From an uncultured Actinomycetes bacterium (GTDB lineage: Bacteria > Actinomycetota > Acidimicrobiia > Acidimicrobiales > RAAP-2): 54,135 bases of DNA. Below, in pieces: positions 28,595 to 36,923 of this stretch. Under the pieces are notes generated by a model. The model was not told the DNA's origin. It was given only the letters and a program-made list of their open reading frames with translations, and did not search any database. Numbering within the stretch: the first letter of the stretch is position 1; each line of letters starts with the position of its first letter. The position numbers and the translations under genes are program-made. The stretch covers positions 1 through 54,135 of the forward strand of contig CAIQEU010000008.1 in NCBI GenBank assembly GCA_903870905.1. Direction: 5' to 3'.

Positions 28595-29678
28595 GGCGTC
28601 CACCTCCAATGTCCTCAATGGCCACGACGGTGGCACTCGTCACATTCGATGGGAGCGGCACTGCCGAGGTGATCACGGTTTGCCCCTCGGGGAGTTCATT
28701 GACCAGCCTGCGGGAGCGATCTGGGTCGAGCTCGCTGAAGACGTCGTCGAGGAGGAGCACGGGCGGGGTACCGAGGCGGGCGGTCACCCGTTGGTGGATT
28801 GCGAGCCGGAGGGCGAGCGCCAGGCACCGTTGCTCGCCTTGGGAAGCTTCGGTTCGCGCGTCGCGATGGTTGATCTCCAGACGGAGGTCATCGCGATGGG
28901 GGCCAACCCCAGTCCGAATGCGCCGAGCGTCATCGTCGCGATTCGCCAGGAGCGCAGTGCCGAGATCCCCAGAGAAGGACCGCTCGTAGTCCATTGTTGC
29001 GCGTTCATCACGAACTGGTGCGCCTGCCAGTGCCGCGTAGGCCCGCTGCACTTCATCTTGGAGGTCATCAACGAGCGTTTCCCGGAGCGTGATGAGCGAG
29101 GTTCCCGCCGCCTGCAGCCGCTCATCCCAGACGTCGAGCGTGCTGGTGATCTCAGGAGTGAGGCGACCTTTGGCCTGCTTGAGCAACGCGTTGCGCTGCC
29201 GGAGCACTCGATCGACCGTCTCGAGCAGTCCTCCTGCAGTTGGTTCCAACAGGACGAGCGCGTCATCGAGGACGTCGCGTCGACCAGCTGGCCCACCACG
29301 GACCACGTTGATGTCCTCTGGGGCGAAGGTCGTCACCGCGAGGACATCGGCGAGATCGCGACGGGTCCGAACGGGTTGGTGGTTCACCGTCATGCGCGCC
29401 GGTGCCATGCGAGAGATCTGGGCGTTCACGGTCGAGGGTCGATCGTGGCGCTCCACGGTGGCGTGGAGGTAGGCGTCCTCAATGCCTTGCCGAATGAGGT
29501 GCTCGCGCGTCGCGCCGCGGAAGCTCCGCGCCGTCGCCAAGTAGCCAATGGCTTCGAGGACTGAGGTCTTGCCCGTACCGTTCAAGCCGACGAGCACGGT
29601 GGTGCCGTGCGGATCAGGTTCGAGCAGCCCGCGTTCGAAGATTCGGTAGTTGACGAGTTCGAGTCGGGTGATCCCCAC
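28572..29678 (-). CDS. recF: DNA replication and repair protein RecF
   Basis: The 368-residue SMC-like ATPase has Walker A GLNGTGKTS (32-40), the signature SQGEQRCLALAL and Walker B LLLDDVFSELD. RecF, with RecO and RecR, loads RecA at single-strand gaps. The start codon is GTG, 6 bases after the dnaN stop. No Shine-Dalgarno sequence is visible before it, so translation likely depends on coupling with dnaN. Confidence 0.97.
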   Translation of the reverse strand: MGITRLELVNYRIFERGLLEPDPHGTTVLVGLNGTGKTSVLEAIGYLATARSFRGATREHLIRQGIEDAYLHATVERHDRPSTVNAQISRMAPARMTVNHQPVRTRRDLADVLAVTTFAPEDINVVRGGPAGRRDVLDDALVLLEPTAGGLLETVDRVLRQRNALLKQAKGRLTPEITSTLDVWDERLQAAGTSLITLRETLVDDLQDEVQRAYAALAGAPVRDERATMDYERSFSGDLGTALLANRDDDARRIRTGVGPHRDDLRLEINHRDARTEASQGEQRCLALALRLAIHQRVTARLGTPPVLLLDDVFSELDPDRSRRLVNELPEGQTVITSAVPLPSNVTSATVVAIEDIGGGRHGSLRSI

Positions 29679-29684
29679 AGGGAA

Positions 29685-30785
29685 CTAGGACACGCGAACC
29701 GGCATGAGCAGGTAGCGGAAATCAGTGTGCTCTGCGCTCCGCACGGTTGCTGGTCGACTGGCGTCGGTGCTCTCGATGACCACTTCGTCGGAGAGCACGG
29801 CGTCGATTCCGTCGATGAGGTACGTGGGGTTGAACGCGATGGTGAACTCATCGCCGGTGTAGTCCCCGTCAACGGTCTCACTGGCGTCACCGTCGGTCGA
29901 CTTGACCGTGAGGTCCACGCCACCTGACCGCATGGAGAGTCGAACGGGTGTGGTGTTGTCGCGCACCAAGAGGCGCACGCGCCGAACGGCGTTCATGAGC
30001 GTTTCCTTCCCGACCACGAGTTGATTGGGGTAGCTCTCGGGGATGAGTTGGCGATAGTCCGGGTAAGTCCCATCGAGCAAGCGTGTTGAGATGGTGACGT
30101 TGCCAACGGTGAAGGCGATCTCGTTGGCGCTGTGGGCGATGCCAACCACGTCCTCATCTCCCGAACCATTCGTGAGGCGGGCGAGCTCATTGAGCGACCG
30201 GGCGGGCACGAGGATGTCGGAATCTGCGAGACCACCACTCGCGACACCGAGATCACGAAGCGCGAGTCGGTAGGAGTCGGTGGCGACCATTCGAAGACCA
30301 CCATCGTGGTTGGTGAGGAGGACACCGGTCAACAGTGGGCGAGCATCATCGCTCGAACTGGCACGCACCACTTGCTTGAGCCCTTCAGTGAGGGCTTTGG
30401 CCCCAATGTGGAACGTTGGGGTGGCAGCAGTTGCTACGTTCGGAAACTCCGCCGCTGGATAGGCGTGAATTCCGAAGTGTGAGCGAGCAGCAGCAATGTC
30501 AACTCGTTCCTCAACGGCGTCGATGGTCAGTGCTCCAGGTTCGAGCGACCGAACGATGTCAGCGGCGAGCTTGGCCGGAATGACTGCAGTTCCATCGGTG
30601 ATGCCGATCACTTCAAACTGGACACGAATCGCCAAATCGAGGTCGGTTCCCGTCACCGTCAGGGTGTTGCCTTCGCAGTGCAGGAGGAGTCCGGACAGGA
30701 CAGCAGATGATCCCCGACTCGCGACCGCACGGCCGGCAGTAGCGAGCGCTTCGGCGAGGGCATCTCGTTCGGATCTGAACTTCAT
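29685..30785 (-). CDS. dnaN: DNA polymerase III beta subunit (sliding clamp)
   Basis: This 366-residue protein has the three clamp domains and the usual family segments, such as MKFRSERDALAEALA at the start, the AAEFPN segment, RPLLTGVLL and the C-terminal YLLMPVR tail that forms the peptide-binding pocket region. It encircles DNA as a dimer. AAAGGAG lies 8-10 bases before the ATG, the best ribosome site in the operon. The 258-bp region to dnaA carries DnaA boxes, so it lies next to the likely origin. Confidence 0.98.
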   Translation of the reverse strand: MKFRSERDALAEALATAGRAVASRGSSAVLSGLLLHCEGNTLTVTGTDLDLAIRVQFEVIGITDGTAVIPAKLAADIVRSLEPGALTIDAVEERVDIAAARSHFGIHAYPAAEFPNVATAATPTFHIGAKALTEGLKQVVRASSSDDARPLLTGVLLTNHDGGLRMVATDSYRLALRDLGVASGGLADSDILVPARSLNELARLTNGSGDEDVVGIAHSANEIAFTVGNVTISTRLLDGTYPDYRQLIPESYPNQLVVGKETLMNAVRRVRLLVRDNTTPVRLSMRSGGVDLTVKSTDGDASETVDGDYTGDEFTIAFNPTYLIDGIDAVLSDEVVIESTDASRPATVRSAEHTDFRYLLMPVRVS

Positions 30786-31043
30786 GGGAGGGGACTCCTT
30801 TAGTCAGTGTTCGGGTTCAACAGGGTGGATAGAGAAATGGTTAATCGTAGTAAGGGCTGTGGATTGTGGATGAACGAGTGAAATCCCTGATCAGAGTGTC
30901 TTTTTTCTCAACACCATGCTGTGGACAGCTGTGGACAGTTTTGATGATTCCTCGACAATTGGCGAAGAACTGGGGACAACAGTCGCTCCACCCACATCTT
31001 GTGCGACCGCAATCCGGAAGTTCTTCCCCGGCTTCTCCACAGG
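30786..31043. other. Likely oriC, dnaA-dnaN intergenic region
   Basis: This 258-bp gap has a cluster of DnaA-box-like 9-mers: TGTGGATTG (30858-30866), TGTGGATGA (30865-30873, overlapping), TGTGGACAG (30920-30928 and 30930-30938, exactly 10 bp apart) and TTCTCCACA (31033-31041). An AT-rich stretch with a T6 run (30901-30906) lies between box pairs and could be the unwinding element. Position matches oriC of other Actinobacteria. None of the boxes is a perfect TTATCCACA, so function needs proof. Confidence 0.75.
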
Positions 31044-32420
31044 TTATGCACTCCTTCGGAGTTCTTGCTCGAGTTTGGTGACCTGGTCGTAGATCTGTCG
31101 ACGCTCGCTCATCTGCCCTGCAATCTTGTCGTATGCGTTGATGCATGTGGTGTGATCCCTACCCCCAAAGACTCGTCCGATCGCAGGGTAGGAGTACTCG
31201 GTGAGGGTTCGCGTCAGGTACATCGCCACGTGTCGAGCAGTGACGAGGGGACGAACCCGGCGTTGTCCCACGAGGTCTTCGGTGGCGAAACCATACGCTT
31301 CGGCGACGACTTCAATGATTCGCTCGGGAGTGACGACACGAGGCTGGTTCCCTGCAGTCACATCAGCGAGGATGTGTTGGGCGAGCTCCATTGAAATTGG
31401 TGATTGATCGAGTTGTGAGAAGGCTGTGACCCTCGTGAGGGCACCTTCGAGTTCTCGGACGTTGCTCTGGACGTTCGTGGCGATGAAGTAGAGGACGTCG
31501 TCGGGAACAACCTTGCGCTCGTACTCGCACTTGGTCTTCAAGATCGCGAGGCGAGTTTCAAGGTCAGGGGGGTCGATCTGCACGACCATGCCCGACAACA
31601 GGCGTGAGACCAGCCGCTCTTCCAAGTCTTCAAGGGATTTTGGGTGTTGGTCTGAGGTGAAGACGATCTGCTTCCCCTTGCTCTGGAGGTCGTTGTAGGT
31701 GTGGAAGAGCTCTTCTTGGAGTCCTTCCTTGTTCTCCATGAACTGAATGTCGTCGATGAGGAGCACATCGCACTCTCGGTAGTGCCGCTTGAAGGTCATG
31801 GTTTTGCTCTGCCGGATGGAATCGACGTAGTCGTTGAGGAAGGTCTCCGTCGTGACGTAGAGCACCTTGTGCATGCGGTAGTGCTCCACCACGTAGTTGC
31901 CAATGGCGTGGAGGAGGTGGGTCTTGCCGAGACCTGAAGCGCCGTAGAGATAGAAGGGGTTGAGCTCGCGCCCAGGAGTTTCAGCGACGCTCTGGGCAAC
32001 AGCCACTGCGATGTTGTTCGATCCCGCTCGCACGAAGGTATCGAAGGTGAATCGGGGATCGAGTTTGACCGCTGAGCCTTGGGTTGCATTCGATGCGCGT
32101 GGGGTGGGTTTCGGCGCGGAGGTCGGAGCGGGTTGTGGGGCAACGACTTCTTCGTCGACCAGTTGAGCTACCGAATCGTCGACAATGACGTGGATCTGGT
32201 ACTCCTCGTCAGTTTCTGCCGCAACTGACTCAGTGAGGAGGGGAATGAACCGCTCCACAATACGTTCGCGAATCACCCCATTTGGAACAGCCAAAGTGAG
32301 CGAGTCTCCCTGGATGTCCACAGGGACGATGTGTGAGATGTAGACATTCCACACAGCCTCAGAAATCTGTTCGCGTACGATTTCTACGCTTCGGGCCCAC
32401 ATTGCTTCGACGTTCTCCAC
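31044..32420 (-). CDS. dnaA: Chromosomal replication initiator DnaA
   Basis: This 458-residue protein has domain I (residues about 1-80), a short Pro/Ala-rich linker (95-115), the AAA+ domain with Walker A GASGLGKTH (160-168) and Walker B VLLIDDIQF, and domain IV with the DNA-box signature GRVFGGRDHTTCINAY. It melts oriC in its ATP form. GTG 32420 is chosen because AGGAGG sits 5 bases upstream; TTG 32438 and GTG 32435 are in frame but have the ribosome site inside them. The linker is much shorter than in Streptomyces. Confidence 0.97.
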   Translation of the reverse strand: MENVEAMWARSVEIVREQISEAVWNVYISHIVPVDIQGDSLTLAVPNGVIRERIVERFIPLLTESVAAETDEEYQIHVIVDDSVAQLVDEEVVAPQPAPTSAPKPTPRASNATQGSAVKLDPRFTFDTFVRAGSNNIAVAVAQSVAETPGRELNPFYLYGASGLGKTHLLHAIGNYVVEHYRMHKVLYVTTETFLNDYVDSIRQSKTMTFKRHYRECDVLLIDDIQFMENKEGLQEELFHTYNDLQSKGKQIVFTSDQHPKSLEDLEERLVSRLLSGMVVQIDPPDLETRLAILKTKCEYERKVVPDDVLYFIATNVQSNVRELEGALTRVTAFSQLDQSPISMELAQHILADVTAGNQPRVVTPERIIEVVAEAYGFATEDLVGQRRVRPLVTARHVAMYLTRTLTEYSYPAIGRVFGGRDHTTCINAYDKIAGQMSERRQIYDQVTKLEQELRRSA

Positions 32421-32658
32421 ACGGTCCTCCTCCACCAACCACCGAAGTCATCCACAGGACAATCCACAGGTGTGGACTGTGCACCGTGATGGGGTGGGGA
32501 GGGCAACCTACACGCGATTTCGAGGGTCTGCTAGAGGGGTCGGAAAATTTGGCCTAAGATACGTGAGCCGTGTCGGCGGACTCCGCACGACACCGCATTC
32601 CCCATGGGTGGACGGCCCCATTCTCCGGCCCCACCGCCCGCAGTGAAAGGCCGAACAC
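32421..32658. other. dnaA-rpmH intergenic region with DnaA boxes
   Basis: The divergent 238-bp region holds three DnaA-box-like sites near dnaA: TCATCCACA (32448-32456), CAATCCACA (32460-32468) and TGTGGACTG (32471-32479, opposite strand). They lie upstream of the dnaA start, so they may serve autoregulation or be part of the origin. TAAGAT (32555-32560) is a possible -10 for rpmH; no good -35 is seen. Confidence 0.6.
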
Positions 32659-32793
32659 GTGAAGCGCACCTTCCAACCCAACACCCGTCGCCGAGCCAAG
32701 AAGCACGGTTTCCGTGCCCGGATGTCGACCAAGGCCGGCCGTGCCGTGCTTAAGTCCCGTCGCCTCAAGGGCCGCCACCGGATCAGCGCGTAG
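32659..32793 (+). CDS. rpmH: 50S ribosomal protein L34
   Basis: The 44-residue basic protein begins [18 protein letters not shown] and ends [11 protein letters not shown], which is the L34 sequence throughout. The start is GTG with GAAAGG 8 bases upstream. It is the first gene of the rightward rpmH-rnpA-yidD-yidC-jag-rsmG operon, divergent from dnaA, the usual arrangement. Confidence 0.97.
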   Translation: MKRTFQPNTRRRAKKHGFRARMSTKAGRAVLKSRRLKGRHRISA

Positions 32794-32798
32794 GGCAG

Positions 32799-33152
32799 TT
32801 GTCTGGCCAGCCGGTCGCAAGTGTGCGCAGTCGCAAGCACTTCGACCACCTGCGACGACCTCAAGGCCGAGCAGCTCGAGGGCCGATCAGGGTGAGTTTT
32901 CACCCCGGTGACCCACGAGAACCACTCTCGCGTCCCCTCATCGCCTATGCAATTGATAAGCGTTGTGGTAATGCGGTCACGAGAAATCGTCTCCGCAGGC
33001 GCCTTCGAGCAGTGATTCAGAGCGAGCGGATGCTGGAACCTGGCGCTTACCTCGTTCGGACCGATCCTGCTGCGGCAACGTTGGAATTCGCAGAGTTGCG
33101 AACGCTGGCCCTCTCCTGTCTCCGCGATGCACCTCGAGGTGTACGTCGATGA
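32799..33152 (+). CDS. rnpA: Ribonuclease P protein component
   Basis: The 117-residue protein has the RnpA core KRCGNAVTRNRLRRRLRAV, the basic helix that binds RNase P RNA, after a beta strand VSFHPG. It assists the RNA subunit in removing tRNA 5' leaders. The start is uncertain: TTG 32799 is 5 bases after rpmH; GTG 32823 would give 109 residues and begin close to the conserved part. Its stop overlaps yidD as ATGA. Confidence 0.95.
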   Translation: MSGQPVASVRSRKHFDHLRRPQGRAARGPIRVSFHPGDPREPLSRPLIAYAIDKRCGNAVTRNRLRRRLRAVIQSERMLEPGAYLVRTDPAAATLEFAELRTLALSCLRDAPRGVRR

Positions 33153-33400
33153 AGAAGCCTTCAATTGCAGGGAAAATCGTCCTTGGTGGCATCCATCTCT
33201 ACCAAGGTGCTCGTGCTGGCTACCCCTCGCCATGCCGCTTCACCCCCTCGTGTAGCACCTACGCCGCTGAAGCGGTAGCCACCTTCGGAGCCATCCGTGG
33301 TTCCTGGTTGGCGGTCAAGCGCCTCCTGCGGTGCCGACCATTCGCTGCCTACGGCTACGACCCCATCCCGTCTCCCAACTCGAGGAGTTCCCTGTCATGA
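33149..33400 (+). CDS. yidD: Membrane protein insertion efficiency factor YidD
   Basis: The 83-residue protein has the YidD signature GYPSPCRFTPSCSTYAAEA and LAVKRLLRCRPF, with three conserved cysteines. It assists YidC-dependent insertion of membrane proteins. It is coupled on both sides by ATGA overlaps, with rnpA upstream and yidC downstream. Confidence 0.95.
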   Translation: MKKPSIAGKIVLGGIHLYQGARAGYPSPCRFTPSCSTYAAEAVATFGAIRGSWLAVKRLLRCRPFAAYGYDPIPSPNSRSSLS

Positions 33401-34347
33401 CCACCGCAGCAATCGTGGGTTCAATTTTCAGTTCGATTGGTCACTCCATCTCGGTGATCTTCCACCCGTTCTTGGTGCTCTTCGCCACGATCTTGGCGGC
33501 AATTTACGGCGTCGTTCCCAACTACGCCATCGCTATTACCTTGCTCACCTTGCTGATCATGGCGATTCTCACGCCGCTGACCATCAAATCGACTCGCTCC
33601 CAGCTTGCGATGCAACGCATCCAGCCCGAGATGAAGAAGATTCAGCTCAAGTACAAGGGTTCCACCGACCGGGTGGCTATGAACGAAGAGATGATGGCGC
33701 TCTACAAGGAGCACGGGGTCAACCCCATGTCCGGCTGCCTCCCAATGCTGGCCCAAGCACCCTTCATGAGCGTGCTCTACTTCGTGATTCGTGGACTCAC
33801 CTATGAAACGCACGCCGGTTCATCGTCAACTATTGTTGCCGAGCCGAAATATATCCCTAAATCTTCACAGATGTACCATGATCTCGTTCAGAGTCATGGA
33901 CATATGGTTTCGTTCGGAGTTGACCTCTCGAATCACCCATTTACCGCTGGATTAACGTTGGTACAGCGCCTCCCTCTCTTTGGATTGATTGGGGCGGCCA
34001 TTGGTCTCCAGTACGTTCTGCAATGGCAAATTAAGCGAAATACTGGACAGGGAAATCAACCCCCTGCTCAGATGCAGACCATCCAGCGAATCATGCCACT
34101 TTTGTTCGCATACATTTACTTTATTGTCCCCGCAGCCCTGACGGTGTATTTCGTCGTTTCGAACGTGGTGCGCGTGGTGACGCAAGATCTGATGTTCCGC
34201 ACCGGCGTGGTCAAGCGACCCCACGCCAAGGCCAGCGAGCGAGTGATCGCCGCGACGGCAACTGATGCCAAGGAACAACAGGGTGGTGCTGGCGCAAAGC
34301 CGGTGAAGCCACAGAACCGGTCGAAGGACAAGCGAAAGAGGAAGTAG
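33397..34347 (+). CDS. yidC: Membrane protein insertase YidC (Oxa1 family)
   Basis: The 316-residue protein has a short N-terminus, then the Oxa1 core of about five membrane helices: YAIAITLLTLLIMAILTP, the cytoplasmic hairpin RIQPEMKKIQLKYKG, the GCLPMLAQAPFMSVLYFV helix and the C-terminal IMPLLFAYIYFIVPAALT. It inserts membrane proteins with or without Sec. The tail is basic (KDKRKRK) and may contact ribosomes. ATG 33397 overlaps yidD and has GAGGAG upstream. Bases about 33,810-34,140 are clearly more AT-rich than the rest. Confidence 0.97.
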   Translation: MTTAAIVGSIFSSIGHSISVIFHPFLVLFATILAAIYGVVPNYAIAITLLTLLIMAILTPLTIKSTRSQLAMQRIQPEMKKIQLKYKGSTDRVAMNEEMMALYKEHGVNPMSGCLPMLAQAPFMSVLYFVIRGLTYETHAGSSSTIVAEPKYIPKSSQMYHDLVQSHGHMVSFGVDLSNHPFTAGLTLVQRLPLFGLIGAAIGLQYVLQWQIKRNTGQGNQPPAQMQTIQRIMPLLFAYIYFIVPAALTVYFVVSNVVRVVTQDLMFRTGVVKRPHAKASERVIAATATDAKEQQGGAGAKPVKPQNRSKDKRKRK

Positions 34348-35193
34348 ATGGAGTGGGTTGAAGTAACCGGCACGAGTGTCGATGCCGCAAAGGAAGCAGC
34401 ACTCGCCCAACTCGGCGTTGAAGCTGATGATGCAGAGATCTTGATCGTCTCAGAGCCCACGAAAGGCCTCTTCGGTCGAGTTCGTGGCGAAGCTCGGGTC
34501 AAGGCCCGCGTGAAGCCAGCAGGACCTCGTCCCAAGCGGAACCGCAACCGTCGCGAGCGCTCCGGTGCTGGTGAAGGCGGTGGGAACCGTGAAGGACAGC
34601 AACGACCGCAGAAGGCATCTGGGGATGGCGAGCGCCAGAAGGGCACCGCACCCCAAGGAAATCGGAACAAGCCGCAACGAGAAGGGCAGCAACGCCCGAA
34701 GCAGGAGGAGCGAGAGATGGCAGATGGCATGACGCTAGAGGAGCAAGCCAAGGTTGGCCAGGAGTTCTTGAAGGGCCTCCTCGACGCCTACGGCTACCAA
34801 GCAGATGTTGCGATTCGCAACCTCGATGATGAGACGGTCGAGTTGTCGGTCACCGGTGATGAGCTCGGTCTCCTCGTCGGCCCTCGTGGCAGCACGCTCG
34901 CCGCCCTCCAAGACATCACACGCACTGTGGTGCAAGCGAAGTTCACGGCCCGCACCGACCGCATTCTCGTCGACGTGGCGCAGTATCGAGAGCGTCGTGT
35001 TGCAGCACTCACCCGCTGGGTGCAAGGAATTGCTGAAGAAGTCAAGGCTTCGGGTGAAGAGCGTCCGCTTGAGCCAATGTCCGCTGCAGACCGGAAGGTG
35101 ATTCACGACACCGTAGCCACGATCGACGGTGTGGAGACTCGCTCCGAGGGTGAAGACGCACGTCGACACGTGGTCCTCGCTCCATCTGCGTAG
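34348..35193 (+). CDS. RNA-binding protein Jag/KhpB (EloR)
   Basis: This 281-residue protein has an N-terminal Jag_N domain (1-50), a charged Arg/Gln/Gly-rich linker (55-125), a KH domain with LVGPRGSTL (GxxG at 178-181) and an R3H domain (about 214-280; R249, H253). KhpB partners with KhpA in RNA binding and controls cell elongation in Gram-positive bacteria. The ATG follows the yidC stop directly, with no gap. The unusually basic linker could bind RNA. Confidence 0.93.
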   Translation: MEWVEVTGTSVDAAKEAALAQLGVEADDAEILIVSEPTKGLFGRVRGEARVKARVKPAGPRPKRNRNRRERSGAGEGGGNREGQQRPQKASGDGERQKGTAPQGNRNKPQREGQQRPKQEEREMADGMTLEEQAKVGQEFLKGLLDAYGYQADVAIRNLDDETVELSVTGDELGLLVGPRGSTLAALQDITRTVVQAKFTARTDRILVDVAQYRERRVAALTRWVQGIAEEVKASGEERPLEPMSAADRKVIHDTVATIDGVETRSEGEDARRHVVLAPSA

Positions 35194-35208
35194 ACCACCA
35201 ATCCTGCA

Positions 35209-35865
35209 ATGTCTGAGGTCGAAGGACTCTCGCCAGCTGGCCGATCGGCCCTGACGAGGGCCTTCGACCTCGGTCTTTTGGGGCCGGGGTCAGTTGTAGC
35301 CCACATTCGCCACGCTCTCGACTACGACGCAGTGTGGCGGCAGATCGGTGCACCTCCTCGATCGAGAGTTGCCGATCTTGGGTCTGGCGGTGGCCTCCCA
35401 GGACTCGTCCTCGCCGAACAGTGGGTCGACGCATCGTTCTCGCTGATTGACGCCGCAGAGCGCCGATGTCTCTTCCTGAGCGAATCGGTTGCGGCCTGTG
35501 GTCTTGGCGACCGGGTGTCCGTCATTCGGGGTCGTGCCGAAGAACTCGGGCATGACGAATCACTTCGAGGCACTTACGACCTCGTGGTTGCCCGATCCTT
35601 CGGTGCCCCTCCAGTTTTGGCGGAGTGCGCCGCCCCCCTCCTTGCTGTCGGTGGTTGGCTGATCGTCTCTGAGCCCCCATCACTCGAGGCGACGTTGCGC
35701 CGTTGGCCGACAGAAGGTTTGGCGCTGCTTGGATTGGGGCCAGTGCAACCGATTGAACTTGAGCACCACTTCGTTGCGGTACAGAAGATTTCCCCAACAG
35801 ACGACCGCTACCCAAGGCGAGTCGGAATTCCAGCAAAGCGGCCACTCTTCCCTACCGTTGACTGA
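35209..35865 (+). CDS. rsmG: 16S rRNA 7-methyltransferase RsmG
   Basis: The 218-residue protein has the GidB/RsmG core VADLGSGGGLPGLVLA (SAM-binding motif I), FSLIDAAERRCLFL and YDLVVARSFGAPP. It methylates N7 of G527 in 16S rRNA; loss gives low-level streptomycin resistance in other bacteria. It is the last gene of the rpmH operon. Its TGA is directly followed by a parS site. Confidence 0.96.
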   Translation: MSEVEGLSPAGRSALTRAFDLGLLGPGSVVAHIRHALDYDAVWRQIGAPPRSRVADLGSGGGLPGLVLAEQWVDASFSLIDAAERRCLFLSESVAACGLGDRVSVIRGRAEELGHDESLRGTYDLVVARSFGAPPVLAECAAPLLAVGGWLIVSEPPSLEATLRRWPTEGLALLGLGPVQPIELEHHFVAVQKISPTDDRYPRRVGIPAKRPLFPTVD

Positions 35866-35881
35866 TGTTCCACGTGAAACA
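35866..35881. promoter_or_regulatory. parS: parS site 1
   Basis: TGTTCCACGTGAAACA is a perfect match to the parS consensus TGTTNCACGTGAAACA. It fills exactly the 16 bp between the rsmG stop and the stop of the convergent ParB-N-like gene. The palindrome extends by five bases on each side into both stop codons. Confidence 0.95.
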
Positions 35882-36265
35882 TCAGTCGAGAGGGAGCTGG
35901 CTCGTATCGAGCAATCCTTCAAAGTCTGGGAGTGGTTGCTCAGTGAACCGCACGGCCTGAATCGTTGCGCTTCCGTTGAGGAGTGCCCGAACGATTCGGT
36001 GCATGCCATCCATGACGCGTCCGTTTGGGGTGAGAATGATGGGGAAGTCGAGATTGACCTCGTCGATCAAGCGAATGTGGTCGGCAATCTCTCTGATCGT
36101 CAACGGTGTGGGGTCACCAACATTCCAATAGGCCTCGTCGAGCTCGCTGATTTCGGCGAGGGGAACCTCTTCGACGGGAAGATCCCTCGAGAGTTCAATG
36201 AGCCGGTGGATATCCCAAGCGGAGAAGCCTCCTGGTGTGGGCCAAATGGAGAACTGCTTCCGCAT
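35882..36265 (-). CDS. Stand-alone ParB-N-like (ParB/sulfiredoxin fold) protein
   Basis: The 127-residue protein contains the ParB/Srx-type core PIILTPNGRVMDGMHRIVRA (about 80-99), comparable to the ParB box where an arginine-rich loop binds nucleotide, preceded by IREIADHI and LPVEEVPLAEI. It has no helix-turn-helix, so it cannot bind parS as ParB does. Small proteins with the start WPTPGGFSAWDI occur widely with unknown function. ATG 36265 is fixed by AGGAGG 8 bases before. It lies inside the parS cluster, antiparallel to parAB and ending at parS site 1. A role in segregation is only a positional inference; an unrelated nucleotide-binding role is possible. Confidence 0.85.
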   Translation of the reverse strand: MRKQFSIWPTPGGFSAWDIHRLIELSRDLPVEEVPLAEISELDEAYWNVGDPTPLTIREIADHIRLIDEVNLDFPIILTPNGRVMDGMHRIVRALLNGSATIQAVRFTEQPLPDFEGLLDTSQLPLD

Positions 36266-36424
36266 TGGTACCCCTCCTGTCGTTGAGAATGCTCGTTCAG
36301 TTGATAGCGAGGACTGGAAACCATCTGAGGGCACCGAGTCCTCATCGCCTCGTGCATGGGAGCGAGCGGACTCCAACCTCATTCTGGCACTGCCACATCC
36401 TCAGTCGTGGCCATGCCATCACGA

Positions 36425-36440
36425 TGTTTCACGTGAAACA
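36425..36440. promoter_or_regulatory. parS: parS site 2
   Basis: TGTTTCACGTGAAACA, a perfect palindromic parS, upstream of parA. Confidence 0.95.
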
Positions 36441-36540
36441 TGCAGCGGACGATCAGATCGGTTTGGTTGGTTGGTCTTCATGCAGCGTGGGCGGACGACA
36501 GGATCCAACTTCAGTGGTCATGCTCGCCCGAGGCCCACGA

Positions 36541-36556
36541 TGTTTCACGTGAAACA
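36541..36556. promoter_or_regulatory. parS: parS site 3
   Basis: TGTTTCACGTGAAACA, identical to site 2 and 116 bp from it. Confidence 0.95.
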
Positions 36557-36800
36557 TTGTGGCTGTTTCCATGGGTTGCCCCGTGCCTCCGGTGGTCTGG
36601 GTGGAGTTGATGGACATCGCTCCCCTACGCCTGCTCGTCGTTGATCTGAGGCTGCAGCGCTGAACTGGCGCAGCGCCAAAGCGTTCTCTTCGTTCAGCCA
36701 GGATTGCTCCTCTCGAGAGGGGAGTTACGAGAAGGTACCGCTACGACGTCCGATTCGGTGTTCCAGCCACTTCCAAAGGTGTGGTGGGGAAGAGCATCCT

Positions 36801-36816
36801 CGATGTTTCACGTGAA
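36801..36816. promoter_or_regulatory. parS: parS site 4
   Basis: TGTTTCACGTGAAACA, 123 bp upstream of the parA start and just before its likely promoter, so ParB bound here could also influence parAB transcription. Confidence 0.95.
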
Positions 36817-36923
36817 ACACTGGTGGTTGGGCCAGTCGTGAACTAAGGTTTGGTACTGAGTTGCTTGGTGGGGTGAGAGAGCGCTCAGTTCCTGAAGTAA
36901 CCAGAGTGGAGTACGGAGCCAGC

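Larger units (their letters stand above)
36266..36923. other. parS-bearing intergenic region upstream of parA
   Basis: No gene is supported in these 658 bases. It holds parS sites 2-4, a hairpin GGCGC-A-GCGCC (36667-36677), and a near-perfect palindrome with arms CTCCTCTC and GAGGGGAG (36707-36724). TAAGGT (36844-36849) is a possible -10 for parA, giving an untranslated leader of roughly 70 bases with an ACTGAG/CTCAGT repeat. Confidence 0.7.

Noticed and set aside
32555-32560. Strong promoter for rpmH
   Set aside because: Only a -10-like TAAGAT; the -35 position reads TAGAGG. Kept as a note only.
36667-36724. Hairpins upstream of parA as a small RNA gene
   Set aside because: Two short hairpins but no promoter-terminator pair; could be rsmG-distal terminators or part of the parA leader.
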